Source: an uncultured Clostridia bacterium (lineage in GTDB: Bacteria; Bacillota; Clostridia; Oscillospirales; Acutalibacteraceae). From it: a DNA stretch of 62,383 nt. The stretch lies in contig CANQGT010000011.1 in NCBI GenBank assembly GCA_947623505.1, forward strand, positions 1 through 62,383, written 5' to 3'. The position numbers were made by a program, and so were the translations under genes. This document shows, one piece after another, positions 24,060-33,971 of this stretch. The notes beneath the pieces are model-generated. The model was not told the DNA's origin. It searched no databases and saw nothing but the letters and a program-made list of their open reading frames with translations. Numbering within the stretch: position 1 is the first letter of the stretch; each line of letters opens with the position of its first letter.

Positions 24060-25388
24060 ATGGAAAAGAAAAATATCATCTTCTACTTTTCGGATCAGCA
24101 GAGATGGGACACCGTAAACGAAACCGTAACGCCGAATCTTATGAATTTGGCGCGGGAGGGCGTTTTATTTGAAAACAACTTCACCTGCCAGCCCGTATGC
24201 GGGCCCGCAAGGGCGTGCCTGCAATCGGGGCTTTACGCCACGCAGGTTGGCTGTTACTGGAACGGCATCTCCCTGCCGAGGGATATTCCCCCGCTCGCAA
24301 GATATTTCAACGAGGCGGGCTATGAAACGGCATACATAGGCAAATGGCATTTGGCGTCCGACCGTTACCCGGGGATCGGTCTGCACTGCGAAAAAGGGGC
24401 CATACCCAAAGAGAGACAGGGCGAATATCAGTATTGGCGCGCCGCCGACTGCCTTGAATTTACCTCACACGGCTATGACGGCTATGTTTTCGACGGAGAC
24501 GGCAACCGACTTGATTTCAAGGGCTACCGCGCCGACTGCATAAACGATTTTGCGCTTGAATACCTTGAAAAGAACAGAGACAAAAACAAGCCGTTCTTTA
24601 TGTTCATAAGCCAGCTTGAACCTCATCATCAAAATGACAGGCACTGCTATGAGGGTTACAAAGAGACGATAGACGATTACAGGGATTACCCCATTCCCGA
24701 CGATTTGACTTTCCTAAAAGGCGATTACAAAGAGATGTACCCCGATTACATTTCCGCGATAAACAGGCTCGATTACAACGTGGGGCGGCTTGTTGACAAG
24801 CTCAAGGAGCTTGGAATTTACGACGATACGATAATCGTTTACACAAGCGACCACGGCAGCCATTTTAAAACAAGAAATCCCGAATACAAGCGCACCTGCC
24901 ACGAAAGCGCAAGCCACACGCCTTTGATTATAAAGGGCGGCGGCTTTGAGGGCGGAAGGCGCGAAACAAGACTTTCAAGCCTTATAGATATGCCGCCTAC
25001 GCTGCTTTCAATGGCGGGGATAGATATTCCAAAACAGTATATGGGCGTTGATCTTACAAAGCAGATAAACGAACCCGAAAACAAACGCAAATGCGTGTTT
25101 ATGCAGATAAGCGAAAGCCAATGCGGCAGAGCCATAAGAACGGACAGGTTCAAATACGCCGTAAGAGACGCCGCTCCGGTAGGTTACATTCACCATTCAA
25201 GCAAGGTTTATATGGAGGACTACCTCTACGATCTTGAAAAAGATCCGATAGAAAAGCATAATCTTATAAAGGATAAGAGATACGCCAAAATCAGACAGGA
25301 GCTGAAATATCTGCTTATCGAGCAGATGGTCGCGGCTGACGAGGCAAGGCCGGTTATCCTGCCCGCGATAATCAAGAGAAACAAATAA
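24060..25388 (+). CDS. Cys-type sulfatase
   Basis: The 442-residue protein is a type I sulfatase. Cys47 lies in CGPAR (C-x-P-x-R), the site converted to formylglycine by an anaerobic sulfatase-maturating enzyme not present in this window. Metal-binding SDQQ (about 11) and YTSDHGSH (about 260) are present. Length fits the family. There is no signal peptide, so it would act inside the cell on imported sulfated sugars. GAAAGGGG precedes the ATG. It is the last gene of the FkbM-MscS-TauE operon and ends at a strong terminator. Confidence 0.93.
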   Translation: MEKKNIIFYFSDQQRWDTVNETVTPNLMNLAREGVLFENNFTCQPVCGPARACLQSGLYATQVGCYWNGISLPRDIPPLARYFNEAGYETAYIGKWHLASDRYPGIGLHCEKGAIPKERQGEYQYWRAADCLEFTSHGYDGYVFDGDGNRLDFKGYRADCINDFALEYLEKNRDKNKPFFMFISQLEPHHQNDRHCYEGYKETIDDYRDYPIPDDLTFLKGDYKEMYPDYISAINRLDYNVGRLVDKLKELGIYDDTIIVYTSDHGSHFKTRNPEYKRTCHESASHTPLIIKGGGFEGGRRETRLSSLIDMPPTLLSMAGIDIPKQYMGVDLTKQINEPENKRKCVFMQISESQCGRAIRTDRFKYAVRDAAPVGYIHHSSKVYMEDYLYDLEKDPIEKHNLIKDKRYAKIRQELKYLLIEQMVAADEARPVILPAIIKRNK

Positions 25389-25404
25389 TAAACCGCAAAA
25401 ATTT

Positions 25405-25438
25405 ACCCGCGCAGTAAATAAACTGCGCGGGTGATTTT
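25405..25438. terminator. Bidirectional terminator between sulfatase and transporter
   Basis: A perfect 11-bp stem ACCCGCGCAGT / ACTGCGCGGGT with a 6-nt loop is followed by GATTTTT on the plus strand and preceded by AAAAATTT for the minus strand. It separates two convergent genes. Confidence 0.85.
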
Positions 25439-25467
25439 TATGCCGAACGGCAATTAAACAATATATT

Positions 25468-27090
25468 TTATTCCGCTGATTTTTCTTCGTCAACCGGAAT
25501 CTCTTCGGCAACGGGGCTCTCGGATTCGGAATCAGCGGTCTGCGCCGCGGCAAGAGCGTCTTTTTCGGCGCGCTTCGCGACAAGCGCTTCAAGCATTTTT
25601 GCGTGCTCCTTATCGGTAAGCGCATATTTCAGCGTGGGAAGCGCCGAAAGAATCATACCGATTGCCGGAGGAATGGAGATAAGGAAGAACATCGCGGCGG
25701 CAAATTTACCGTCGTTATATGTAACGAAATCATCGCCCGCAGCAAGAGCCTTGTTCATAACGTCGATATTCGTTCCGCTGTAGCCCACCATATCGTAAAC
25801 AAGCGCGGAAATTATTGAAGCGATACCCGCGGAAAGCTTTGTGATAAACGACTGGCCGGAGAAAAACACGCCGTCCGTGCGCACGCCGTTTGTATATTCC
25901 TCGTGGTCAACACAGTCGGCAATCATAACGGACTGAAGAACGTTTATACCACCCATCGCGGCGCCCGCGAACAGGAAGAGGATACCGGAAACGATTACCC
26001 AAGGCATCGGTCTGATGTCTCCGCCGGAGAGCTTGTAAATTACATAAATCGCGGCAAAAGGAATCGCGCCTACAAGAGAGAAGAAGTTGTAAAGAGTCTT
26101 TTTCTCTATCTTTCTGACAAGCACGGGAGTAAGACCCATTGCGGCAAACTGGCCTACGAATATGCCCGCGGCGATTATAAGCAGCTTAACAAGTATGCCG
26201 AAATCAACGCCCGTAACATTGCCCGCGGCGTCCTTGGCGAGAATATTCATAAAGTCGCCGTTCGCGTAATAATAAGTGATAAGCGTAATTGCAACAATCA
26301 TAAGAAGCTGTATCGGGCTTCTGAGAACGCCGGAAATAAGTATCTGCCTGAAAGGCTTGTTTCTGAACATAATTTTGAAATTCTCGGCGATAGTATAATG
26401 CTTTTCGGACTGCTCGACGCGCTCTCTTGTGGACAAGCCGGCAAACTCAAACATTATCGTTGAAATTACCGTCATAACGGCGGCGGTAACAATAAAGCCG
26501 TACTGCGAAGCCTTGCTCTGCTCCATACCCATTCCGGAGAAAATACCGGCAACGAGCTGAGCTATCTGAACGATAAGAACGCTTACACCCGCAACGCCGG
26601 CGGCTATACGGGCAAGACCGAGTATTTTTGAACGGTCGTTTTCGTCCTCAGTCATAAGGGAGGTAATGCCCCAAAGCGGAATATCGCACACGGTGTAAAC
26701 CATACCCCAAGCTATGTAGGAAATCGCTGCCCAAGCTATAATAAACGCCTTTTGAGTGGATGATTCGGCCTCAGCGTAGTTGCCGTTAATAAACGTGAGT
26801 ATCGTAACAACGCCGATAATCGCGGGGAAAATTATCAAATACGGGCGGCATTTGCCCCATTTTGTGCGCGTTTTATCAACAATGGTGCCCATCATAGGAT
26901 CGTTGATAGCGTCCCATATCCTCGCGATAGTGAATATCCAGCCAAGCGCCATAGCCGGAAGGCATATAACGTTTTGGAAATAGAAATAAAGGCCGGTGGC
27001 TATGATATTGTAGATAACGTTCTGCCCGAACATACCAACAAGATAGCCCGCAAGCTCTTTCTTTCCGTAGGTTTTGGCTTTTTCCGCCAT
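25468..27090 (-). CDS. GPH/MelB-type sugar:cation symporter
   Basis: The 540-residue protein has about 12 membrane segments and the GPH-family loop DKTRTKWGKCRPYLI near residue 70. A second typical loop, DCVDHEEYTNGVRTDG, lies near 385. A soluble acidic tail of about 60 residues (KRAEKDALAAAQTADSESES...) ends the protein. These transporters import glycosides with Na+ or H+. Convergence with a sulfatase and nearness to sialidase suggest glycan uptake, but the substrate is not readable. GAGGTGA precedes the ATG. Confidence 0.9.
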   Translation of the reverse strand: MAEKAKTYGKKELAGYLVGMFGQNVIYNIIATGLYFYFQNVICLPAMALGWIFTIARIWDAINDPMMGTIVDKTRTKWGKCRPYLIIFPAIIGVVTILTFINGNYAEAESSTQKAFIIAWAAISYIAWGMVYTVCDIPLWGITSLMTEDENDRSKILGLARIAAGVAGVSVLIVQIAQLVAGIFSGMGMEQSKASQYGFIVTAAVMTVISTIMFEFAGLSTRERVEQSEKHYTIAENFKIMFRNKPFRQILISGVLRSPIQLLMIVAITLITYYYANGDFMNILAKDAAGNVTGVDFGILVKLLIIAAGIFVGQFAAMGLTPVLVRKIEKKTLYNFFSLVGAIPFAAIYVIYKLSGGDIRPMPWVIVSGILFLFAGAAMGGINVLQSVMIADCVDHEEYTNGVRTDGVFFSGQSFITKLSAGIASIISALVYDMVGYSGTNIDVMNKALAAGDDFVTYNDGKFAAAMFFLISIPPAIGMILSALPTLKYALTDKEHAKMLEALVAKRAEKDALAAAQTADSESESPVAEEIPVDEEKSAE

Positions 27091-27143
27091 AAAAAATCAC
27101 CTCTAAAATAATAAAAAATATATATTTATTCCCCTATTTAATA

Positions 27144-27172
27144 ATTATAACTTTAAACAGTTTTTAAAACAA
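27144..27172 (-). promoter_or_regulatory. Promoter of the GPH transporter
   Basis: On the minus strand, TTGTTT, 17-bp spacer, TATAAT lies about 55 bp upstream of the start. Confidence 0.6.
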
Positions 27173-27223
27173 TTATCAATTCTCCCCAAACATTTCCAAG
27201 CGTATTTGTAAATAATGACGAAA

Positions 27224-27266
27224 GCACCCGAATATGAGGATAAAAGTTTTCCTCACGTTCGGGTGC
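27224..27266 (-). terminator. Long hairpin after the alcohol dehydrogenase
   Basis: GCACCCGAA and TTCGGGTGC form the outer arms and TGAGGA/TCCTCA the inner arms, almost fully paired over 43 bp. On the minus strand it is followed by TTTCGTCATT, a weak T-tract. Confidence 0.65.
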
Positions 27267-27299
27267 GATGCTTAATACTTAGTATAAATATAATATTAT

Positions 27300-28505
27300 T
27301 TATGCCATAAATCTTCTGATAACGCTTTCCATATCCGCATAATTCATAATTACCGGAACGGGATAGCCGGGATTGCCCTCTTTGAGCGCTCTTGTGATAA
27401 GAGTGGGCAAATCCTCTTCCTTGATCATATCAAAGCTTGAAGGAATATTCATATCGGCGTTCATCTTCTTTATAGCCTCTATGAATTTAACCGCCTTATC
27501 GGAAACGCTTTCGCCCGTAATGCCTACAACATCGGCAAGCTTTGCAAGCTGGGGATGGATAGCTTTTCCGTACCATTCAAGCACATAGGGCAGAATCACC
27601 GCGTTCGCGAGGCCGTGGGGCGTGCCGTACAGACCTCCCAAATTATGGGCAATCGCGTGAACATAGCCAACATAGGCGCGGGTGAACGCGCAGCCCGCAA
27701 GATAAGAGCCCTTGAGCATATTTGCCCTTGCCTCGTAATTTTTACCGTTTTTATAGGCTTCCTCAACATTGTCGAAAATAAGCTTAGTGGCTCTTTCGGC
27801 CTGATCTCTCGTTGTCTTGGTGTTGCTTCTGCCGATATACGCCTCAACGGCATGAGTTAGCGCGTCCATACCCGTTGTAGAAGTGATATGCGGCGGCAGA
27901 CCTACGGTGAGTTCCGGGTCAAGCACGGCATATCTGGGACGAAGACAGATATCGTTTATCGCGTTTTTCTCATGCGTTTCCGGGTCGGTAACAACGGCGG
28001 CAACGGTAGTTTCGGAGCCTGTTCCCGCGGTTGTCGGAACCGCGAAAAACGGCGGCAGTTTTTTAAGTACTTTAAGATATCCCCTCATTTTACGGACGGT
28101 TTGATTAGGCTTAACAACTCTTGCCGCGGCAGCCTTCGCGCAGTCCATCGGAGAACCGCCGCCGAAAGCGATAAAGCCTTGGCAGCCGTTTTTGATATAC
28201 GCCTCGCGCGCCGCCTCAATATTCGGGATCGTGGGATTTGGCTGAACCTCGTCGTAAACGACATATTCAATGCCTACCTCGGTGAGCTTTTCAAACAGAG
28301 GATCGAGCAGATGAAGCCCCATAAGACCTTTATCGGTAACCACAAGAACCTTGCCTATTCCCTTGCCCTTGATAAACTCGGGCAATTTAAGCACGGAGCC
28401 TTTGCCTTCAAGGAGCTGCGGTTCCGACCAATCGAGAAAATTCATCGCCACTTTGAAAGCCGTTTGGTAAACTCGGTACCAGCATTTTTTCAATTCCCAA
28501 AGCAT
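27300..28505 (-). CDS. Iron-containing alcohol dehydrogenase
   Basis: The 401-residue protein is a group III (Fe-dependent) alcohol dehydrogenase. It has the NAD(P)-binding FGGGSPMDCAKAAA near 100 and the iron site with His residues in AIAHNLGGLYGTPHGLANA near 268-286. The ATG at 28505 follows AAAGGAGG; the longer frame is not needed. Substrates in this family include primary alcohols, lactaldehyde and butanol; the specific one is not clear. It is monocistronic and divergent from sialidase. Confidence 0.92.
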   Translation of the reverse strand: MLWELKKCWYRVYQTAFKVAMNFLDWSEPQLLEGKGSVLKLPEFIKGKGIGKVLVVTDKGLMGLHLLDPLFEKLTEVGIEYVVYDEVQPNPTIPNIEAAREAYIKNGCQGFIAFGGGSPMDCAKAAAARVVKPNQTVRKMRGYLKVLKKLPPFFAVPTTAGTGSETTVAAVVTDPETHEKNAINDICLRPRYAVLDPELTVGLPPHITSTTGMDALTHAVEAYIGRSNTKTTRDQAERATKLIFDNVEEAYKNGKNYEARANMLKGSYLAGCAFTRAYVGYVHAIAHNLGGLYGTPHGLANAVILPYVLEWYGKAIHPQLAKLADVVGITGESVSDKAVKFIEAIKKMNADMNIPSSFDMIKEEDLPTLITRALKEGNPGYPVPVIMNYADMESVIRRFMA

Positions 28506-28688
28506 CTTAAAACCTCCTTTACAATTTATTTCCAAATAATTTTACTAAATTTCGCGGGAATTTGCAATAGATATTTAAAAAGATATTTCTATTTTTACGC
28601 ATTTATATTATAATTGTTTACGGCGGCGGGCGAAAACAAAAATCCTTTATCAAACCTTTGCCCGCACTTTGAAACGGAGGTAAATTTT

Positions 28689-30053
28689 TTGAACGAAACA
28701 TCGCTTTTATTCTGCGGAAAAAGCCCGAAATTTCTTATTGAAAAGTTGACCGCGCAGAGCACGGCGGAAAACGGCGGCGAAGCGTTTCGCATTCCGAGCC
28801 TCATAAACGCAGACGGCGTTCTTGTTGCCGCGGCAGACCGAGCCTCGTCGGGAGCGGACTGGGGATATATCGAAATAGCCGTTAGGCGCAGCGAGGATTT
28901 GGGCAAAACGTGGAGCGCTCTTGAGGTAATAGCCGCTCCGCCCGCGCGGGAAACAAGAATTTCGGACGACTGCTTTTCTTCGGGATTTTACATAGATCCG
29001 TGTATGGCGATTGCCCCGAACGGCGATATTATAATGCTTGTTGATTTCTGGCCGGAATGCAAAGGTCTTCACGATTTGAGCAAACTTGAAAAACATAAAC
29101 CGGCTTACCGCAAAGAAAACGGCGAAACGCTTTTCATTATATATGATAAAAGCGGCCGCCCGTATTATGTAAAACCCGACGGCGAAATTACGGACGCGGA
29201 TATGCGGCCTACGGAATATTCGGCGCGCGGGCTCGGCGGTCTTTATAAGGGAGACGAATACCTCGGAAATATATTTCTTGACGGCGTAGAGGGCGAAAAC
29301 GAAATGTGCGTGGAGCTCACCCACGGCGCCCCTCTGAAAGCCGTAAAGCGATGCTACGTCTTTATGTTCAGAAGCGCCGATAAGGGCAAAACGTGGAGCG
29401 GGCCCAAGGATATAACAGGCGAAATATTGCTTGAAAGCGACAGCGTGTTTCTCGGCGTTGCACCGGGAGTCGGGCTCACGACCGAAAGCGGCAGGATAAT
29501 AATGCCTCTTTACGCGATAAAGCACGGCTCAGCCGCCGTTTACAGCGACGACAACGGGATAAGCTGGAAAAGAAGCGAAAAATGCCCTTACGCCAAAAAC
29601 ACCGGTGAATGGCAGCTTATCGAAGCAAAAGGCGGCGCCGTAATAGGCTTGGGCAGGCAGAAAAGATACGGAAAAACGCCGGTCTGCATTTCCGAAGACG
29701 GCGGAGAAAGCTGGAAAAAGCTGAAAAAATCAAAGCTGAACGCTCCAAAATGCCAAAAAAGCGTTATCACCGCGGGGGATTTGATACTCTGCTCTCACGC
29801 AAGCGCGAGAACAAGAAAAAACGGAATGCTTTCAAAGGGCAGGCTTTGTTACAGAAACGGCGTTCCGATAAAAATAGACTGGTTTTCGCGCAAGCCGATA
29901 AACAAAGGCTTTTTCGCGTATTCCTGCCTTTCGCCGATAGACGAAAAAACAATCGGCGTTTTATACGAATCGCAGCCCAGCAGCTATATCGAATTCGGGA
30001 AATTTGAAATCGGCGGCAGTTTCGGCAAAGAAACGGGCAGACCGGACGAATAA
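28689..30053 (+). CDS. Sialidase (GH33-like), cytoplasmic
   Basis: The 454-residue protein has the FRIP motif (residues 33-36) and four Asp boxes: RSEDLGKTW, RSADKGKTW, YSDDNGISW and SEDGGESW. These are hallmarks of the six-bladed sialidase propeller, which removes terminal sialic acids from glycans. The TTG at 28689 is chosen because a perfect GGAGG lies 8 nt upstream; earlier in-frame codons lie before this site. There is no signal peptide, so it would act on imported oligosaccharides. A related exo-alpha-glycosidase with a propeller fold cannot be excluded. Confidence 0.85.
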   Translation: MNETSLLFCGKSPKFLIEKLTAQSTAENGGEAFRIPSLINADGVLVAAADRASSGADWGYIEIAVRRSEDLGKTWSALEVIAAPPARETRISDDCFSSGFYIDPCMAIAPNGDIIMLVDFWPECKGLHDLSKLEKHKPAYRKENGETLFIIYDKSGRPYYVKPDGEITDADMRPTEYSARGLGGLYKGDEYLGNIFLDGVEGENEMCVELTHGAPLKAVKRCYVFMFRSADKGKTWSGPKDITGEILLESDSVFLGVAPGVGLTTESGRIIMPLYAIKHGSAAVYSDDNGISWKRSEKCPYAKNTGEWQLIEAKGGAVIGLGRQKRYGKTPVCISEDGGESWKKLKKSKLNAPKCQKSVITAGDLILCSHASARTRKNGMLSKGRLCYRNGVPIKIDWFSRKPINKGFFAYSCLSPIDEKTIGVLYESQPSSYIEFGKFEIGGSFGKETGRPDE

Positions 30054-30067
30054 TTTAAAAATAACTC

Positions 30068-30096
30068 TTGCAAAAACAAATCGGCTATAATATAAT
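30068..30096 (+). promoter_or_regulatory. Promoter of pheST
   Basis: TTGCAA, 17-bp spacer, TATAAT lies about 290 bp upstream of pheS and just before the T-box leader. Confidence 0.75.
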
Positions 30097-30103
30097 ATAT
30101 CCG

Positions 30104-30357
30104 ATTTGATAAACACTGCGACGAAGAAAAGTAGCTTTTATCCCTTTCATTCAGAGAGCAAAACCTAAGGCTGAAAGTTTTGTATGAAAAATAAAAGTGA
30201 AGTTCCCTTCCGAGTGGCCGCGCCGAACGAAAAAGTAAGCGCGGACGGAGCGGGCTCCGTTATCGGCTCAACGAGTGTTTGCTCCGAAAGACGCAAAAAT
30301 TAGGGTGGTACCGCAGGTTTCAGCTTGTCCCTTACAAACGGGGGCAGGTTTTTTTAT
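30104..30357 (+). promoter_or_regulatory. T-box leader (tRNA-Phe sensing) of pheST
   Basis: The 5' leader contains the invariant T-box AGGGTGGTACCGC at 30302-30314, which pairs with uncharged tRNA ends in the antiterminator. A terminator stem (CTTGTCCC with GGGGGCAGG) and seven T residues follow at about 30325-30357. An upstream long stem I region is present, and TTC at 30203-30205 is the candidate Phe specifier. Downstream genes pheST fit a Phe T-box: uncharged tRNA-Phe would allow read-through. Confidence 0.93.
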
Positions 30358-30386
30358 TCCCTGAATTTAAGGAAAGGAAGAACTAT

Positions 30387-31439
30387 ATGAAAGCACAACT
30401 TGAAAAAATAAGGCAAGCCGCGAAAGAAGCGCTCAACAGCTTCGACTCTAAAGAGCAGCTTGAACAGGCGAGAATAAAATATCTCGGAAAAAAAGGCGAG
30501 CTCACCGCGATATTAAAGCAGATGGGCGGGCTTTCGGCTGAGGAGCGCCCGGTTATCGGGCAGCTTGCTAACGAAATACGCGCCGATATTGAGAAAAAAA
30601 TAGCCGAAAAGGCGGAGGAACTGAAGCAAAACGAGATCCTGCGCGAAATAAATTCAATGCCGGATTTTGACGTTTCGCTGCCGCCCGATCTTGAAAGGGG
30701 CTCATATCACCCGATAACCCTCGTTCAGCGTCAGTGCGAGCGTATATTCAAATCAATGGGCTTCACCGTTGAGGATTACAGCGAGGTCGTAACGGATTAC
30801 GAATGCTTTGAGGCGCTGAACATTCCGAAGCACCACCCCGCAAGGGATATGCAGGATACCTATTATCTTGACAACGGCCAGCTTCTTAAAACGCAGACAT
30901 CTGCGGCGCAAAACGCCATTTATCTGAAATATAAGGACGCCCTTATCAACGACGGCGTGCCGATAAAGGCGATTTTCCCCGGCCGATGCTTCAGAAACGA
31001 GGCGACGGACGCGTGCCACGAAAACACTTTCTTTCAGATGGAGGGCGTTATGGTGGATAAAAACATCTCCATTTCAAACCTTATCTACTTTATGAAAACC
31101 ATGCTTTCGGAGGTTTTCCAAAGAGATATAAAGGTTCGCCTGCGCCCGGGATTTTTCCCGTTCGTTGAACCGGGCTTTGAGCTTGATATAAACTGCCTTA
31201 TCTGCGGCGGCGAAGGCTGCCCATCCTGCAAGCACAGCGGCTGGCTTGAGCTTTGCCCCTGCGGAATGATTCACCCCGAGGTATTGCGAATGGGCGGAAT
31301 AGATCCCGAGGAATACACGGGCTTTGCTTTCGGGCTCGGGCTTACGAGGCTTGCTATGATGAAATACGGAATTAAAGATATACGCGATCTGAACAGCGGA
31401 AACCTCAAGTCGCTTTCGCAGTTTACAGACGATGAGTGA
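30387..31439 (+). CDS. pheS: Phenylalanyl-tRNA synthetase alpha subunit
   Basis: PheS carries the catalytic site of the alpha2-beta2 synthetase. The 350-residue protein has the N-terminal coiled coil, motif 2 (FPGRCFRNEATDACHE near 197) and motif 3 (GFAFGLGLTRLAMM near 313). The ATG at 30387 follows GGAAAGGAAG; the longer frame upstream reads back into the T-box terminator. It is translated 26 nt before pheT. Confidence 0.98.
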   Translation: MKAQLEKIRQAAKEALNSFDSKEQLEQARIKYLGKKGELTAILKQMGGLSAEERPVIGQLANEIRADIEKKIAEKAEELKQNEILREINSMPDFDVSLPPDLERGSYHPITLVQRQCERIFKSMGFTVEDYSEVVTDYECFEALNIPKHHPARDMQDTYYLDNGQLLKTQTSAAQNAIYLKYKDALINDGVPIKAIFPGRCFRNEATDACHENTFFQMEGVMVDKNISISNLIYFMKTMLSEVFQRDIKVRLRPGFFPFVEPGFELDINCLICGGEGCPSCKHSGWLELCPCGMIHPEVLRMGGIDPEEYTGFAFGLGLTRLAMMKYGIKDIRDLNSGNLKSLSQFTDDE

Positions 31440-31465
31440 TCCAAGAAAGAAAGGAACGAAAAATT

Positions 31466-33826
31466 ATGTTTTTATCAATGAATTGGCTCTCTGATTTCGT
31501 GGATTTCACGGGGCTTGACAAAATGAAGCTGATAAACAGATTTTCACTTTCCACCGCGGAGGTCGAAAGCGAAATATTCCATAAAGGAAGCGATATAAGC
31601 GGCATTGTGGCGGCGGAAATCGTTTCCGTGCTCCCCCACCCCGATTCGCAAAAGCTGCACCTGCTCAAAGTTGACGCGGGCGACGGCGAACTCACTGACG
31701 TTGTATGCGGCGCGCCGAATGTGCGGGAGGGTATGAAAACCGCCTTTGCCAAAGTGGGAGCGAAACTCGGCGATATTGAGATAGCACCGCGCAAGCTGGC
31801 GGGATACACTTCAAACGGTATGTGCTGCTCCGAAAAGGAGATAGGGATAAGCGACGACAATTCCGGCATTATGGAGATAACGGACGATATTCCCAACGGC
31901 ACGGATCTTAAAGAGGTTTACGACATTGATGATATTATCTTTGAGGTCGACAATAAATCCCTCACAAACCGCCCCGACCTTTGGGGGCATTACGGCATAG
32001 CGCGCGAGTTTGCGGCGCTCGCGGGCAGAAAACTGAAAGCGATCCCCGTCGGAGACCTTTCAAAATACGATTCTTTGCCGAAAGTGGATATGAAAATAGA
32101 GGATCCGCTTTGCCAGCGTTACTCCTGCCTGCAATTTGAGAATATAAGCAGAAATGTAAGCCCCGTAAATATGCGCATACGCCTTTACTATTGCGGAATG
32201 AGGGCGATAAACTTTCTTGCCGACCTCACAAACTACCTTATGCTTGAAATGGGTCAGCCGATGCACGCGTTCGACTCGCGCAAGGTTGAAAAGATAAGGA
32301 TTAAGCGCTTTGACAAGCCTTTTGAGTTTACCACGCTTGACGGCGTTGAAAGGCATATCGACGAAAACACGCTTATGATATGCAACGGCGACAAGCCCGT
32401 TGCCATAGCGGGCATTATGGGCGGACTTGACAGCGAGATAGTTGACGACACAACGACGCTCACGCTTGAATCGGCGACCTTTGACGCGGTATCAATACGC
32501 AAATCCACGGTGCGCCTTGCCCACAGAACCGACGCGTCGATGCGCTATGAAAAATGCCTTGATCCCGAAATGACGGTAACAGCGATAGCGCGTTTCGTAA
32601 AGCTCCTCACCGATTACGACGGCGGAGTTAAAGTCGTTTCTTCTCTTACGGACGAGTACGCGTTTAAGTACGGCAAAGTAAGCCTCGCTTTTGACAAGGC
32701 GTTCGTAAACAGATACACGGGTATTGAGATCGACGACGGGCAGATACTTGATACGCTCAACGCCCTCGGCTTTAAAGCGGAGCTTAAAAACGGGGAGTTT
32801 AAAGTTGACGTTCCCAGCTGGAGAGCCACCAAGGACGTTACGATGAAAGCCGATATAATTGAGGAAATAACAAGAATTTACGGCTACGATAATTTTGACG
32901 TTCACACCGCCTGCGCCCCCCTCTACCCCGTTCGCGCCGACGAGGAAAAAACGGTTGAAGATAAAATTAAGGATATACTCGTAAAGCGGTTTTTACTGCA
33001 CGAGGTTCATTCCTATGTTTGGGCGTATCACGATGAGATGAAAGCACTCGGCATAGAAATCGAAAACAACGTGAAAATAGTTAATTCAACCAATCCGAAT
33101 ATCGAAACGATACGCCGCTCTATGATACCCACCCAGCTTTGCCAGCTTAAATCGAACACGGCTTTCGCGCCCGATTTCGGAATTTTTGAGATAGGCAGAG
33201 TTGTAAACGGAACGGACGGCGATGGACTTTGCGTTGAGCAGAAGAAGCTTGCGATAACGCTTTTCAGCAAAACGAAAACGGCCGAAACGCTCTATTTTGA
33301 ACTGCGCGATATGCTTGCCGTTTTGAGCGACGATATTAAGCATTCCCCGCTTACTTATGAAACGGCCGAAGCCTCGCGTTCATACGTTCACCCGAAAAAC
33401 CTGAACAAAATTTTCTGCGGCGGCTCGGAAATCGGCGAAATCGGCCTTATCCACCCGACGGTGCTCAAAAAGCTCGATAAAAAAGCGAGCGTTGTTTTCG
33501 CCGAAATAGACGTTAAAGCCTTTTCGGGAATCAGCGACGCGGGCATACATTACACCGAAATTTCCAAATATCCCGAAATCGAGGTCGATCTTTCTTTCGT
33601 GACCGATAAATTTGAGCCTATCGCCAAGGCGATAGACGCTCTGAAAAATTCGCTTATAAGAAAGATAAAGGTCGTCGACGTTTACAACGGAGATAACTCA
33701 AAATCCATAACCGTAAGGCTTACGTTTGCGCATTACGAAAAAACGCTCACCCGCGATGAGGTCACAAAGGTTACGGATAAGCTTATAGAAGATCTTGACA
33801 GGCTCGGTATCGCTTTGCGTTCCTAA
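31466..33826 (+). CDS. pheT: Phenylalanyl-tRNA synthetase beta subunit
   Basis: PheT provides tRNA binding and editing. The 786-residue protein contains the N-terminal tRNA-binding EMAP-like domain, the B3/B4 editing region (about 210-380), the B5 domain and a C-terminal ferredoxin-fold anticodon-binding domain (HYTEISKYPEIEVDLSFV onward). The ATG at 31466 has AAAGGAAC upstream; the stretch before it does not match the family. Confidence 0.98.
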   Translation: MFLSMNWLSDFVDFTGLDKMKLINRFSLSTAEVESEIFHKGSDISGIVAAEIVSVLPHPDSQKLHLLKVDAGDGELTDVVCGAPNVREGMKTAFAKVGAKLGDIEIAPRKLAGYTSNGMCCSEKEIGISDDNSGIMEITDDIPNGTDLKEVYDIDDIIFEVDNKSLTNRPDLWGHYGIAREFAALAGRKLKAIPVGDLSKYDSLPKVDMKIEDPLCQRYSCLQFENISRNVSPVNMRIRLYYCGMRAINFLADLTNYLMLEMGQPMHAFDSRKVEKIRIKRFDKPFEFTTLDGVERHIDENTLMICNGDKPVAIAGIMGGLDSEIVDDTTTLTLESATFDAVSIRKSTVRLAHRTDASMRYEKCLDPEMTVTAIARFVKLLTDYDGGVKVVSSLTDEYAFKYGKVSLAFDKAFVNRYTGIEIDDGQILDTLNALGFKAELKNGEFKVDVPSWRATKDVTMKADIIEEITRIYGYDNFDVHTACAPLYPVRADEEKTVEDKIKDILVKRFLLHEVHSYVWAYHDEMKALGIEIENNVKIVNSTNPNIETIRRSMIPTQLCQLKSNTAFAPDFGIFEIGRVVNGTDGDGLCVEQKKLAITLFSKTKTAETLYFELRDMLAVLSDDIKHSPLTYETAEASRSYVHPKNLNKIFCGGSEIGEIGLIHPTVLKKLDKKASVVFAEIDVKAFSGISDAGIHYTEISKYPEIEVDLSFVTDKFEPIAKAIDALKNSLIRKIKVVDVYNGDNSKSITVRLTFAHYEKTLTRDEVTKVTDKLIEDLDRLGIALRS

Positions 33827-33896
33827 GGAAATTTCGGGCACGAAGTCCGTTTTTCGGAACTTCAAAGCCGATAAAAATGAATTTTTCAAAAAAGCA

Positions 33897-33925
33897 TTGT
33901 AATTAAAGACGATTTTGTATATAAT
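33897..33925 (+). promoter_or_regulatory. Promoter of ireB
   Basis: TTGTAA, 17-bp spacer, TATAAT lies about 47 bp before the ireB start. Confidence 0.75.
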
Positions 33926-33971
33926 TAGTTTATAATGCAGTCTTGCAAATAAAACAGGAGGTGACTTTACT

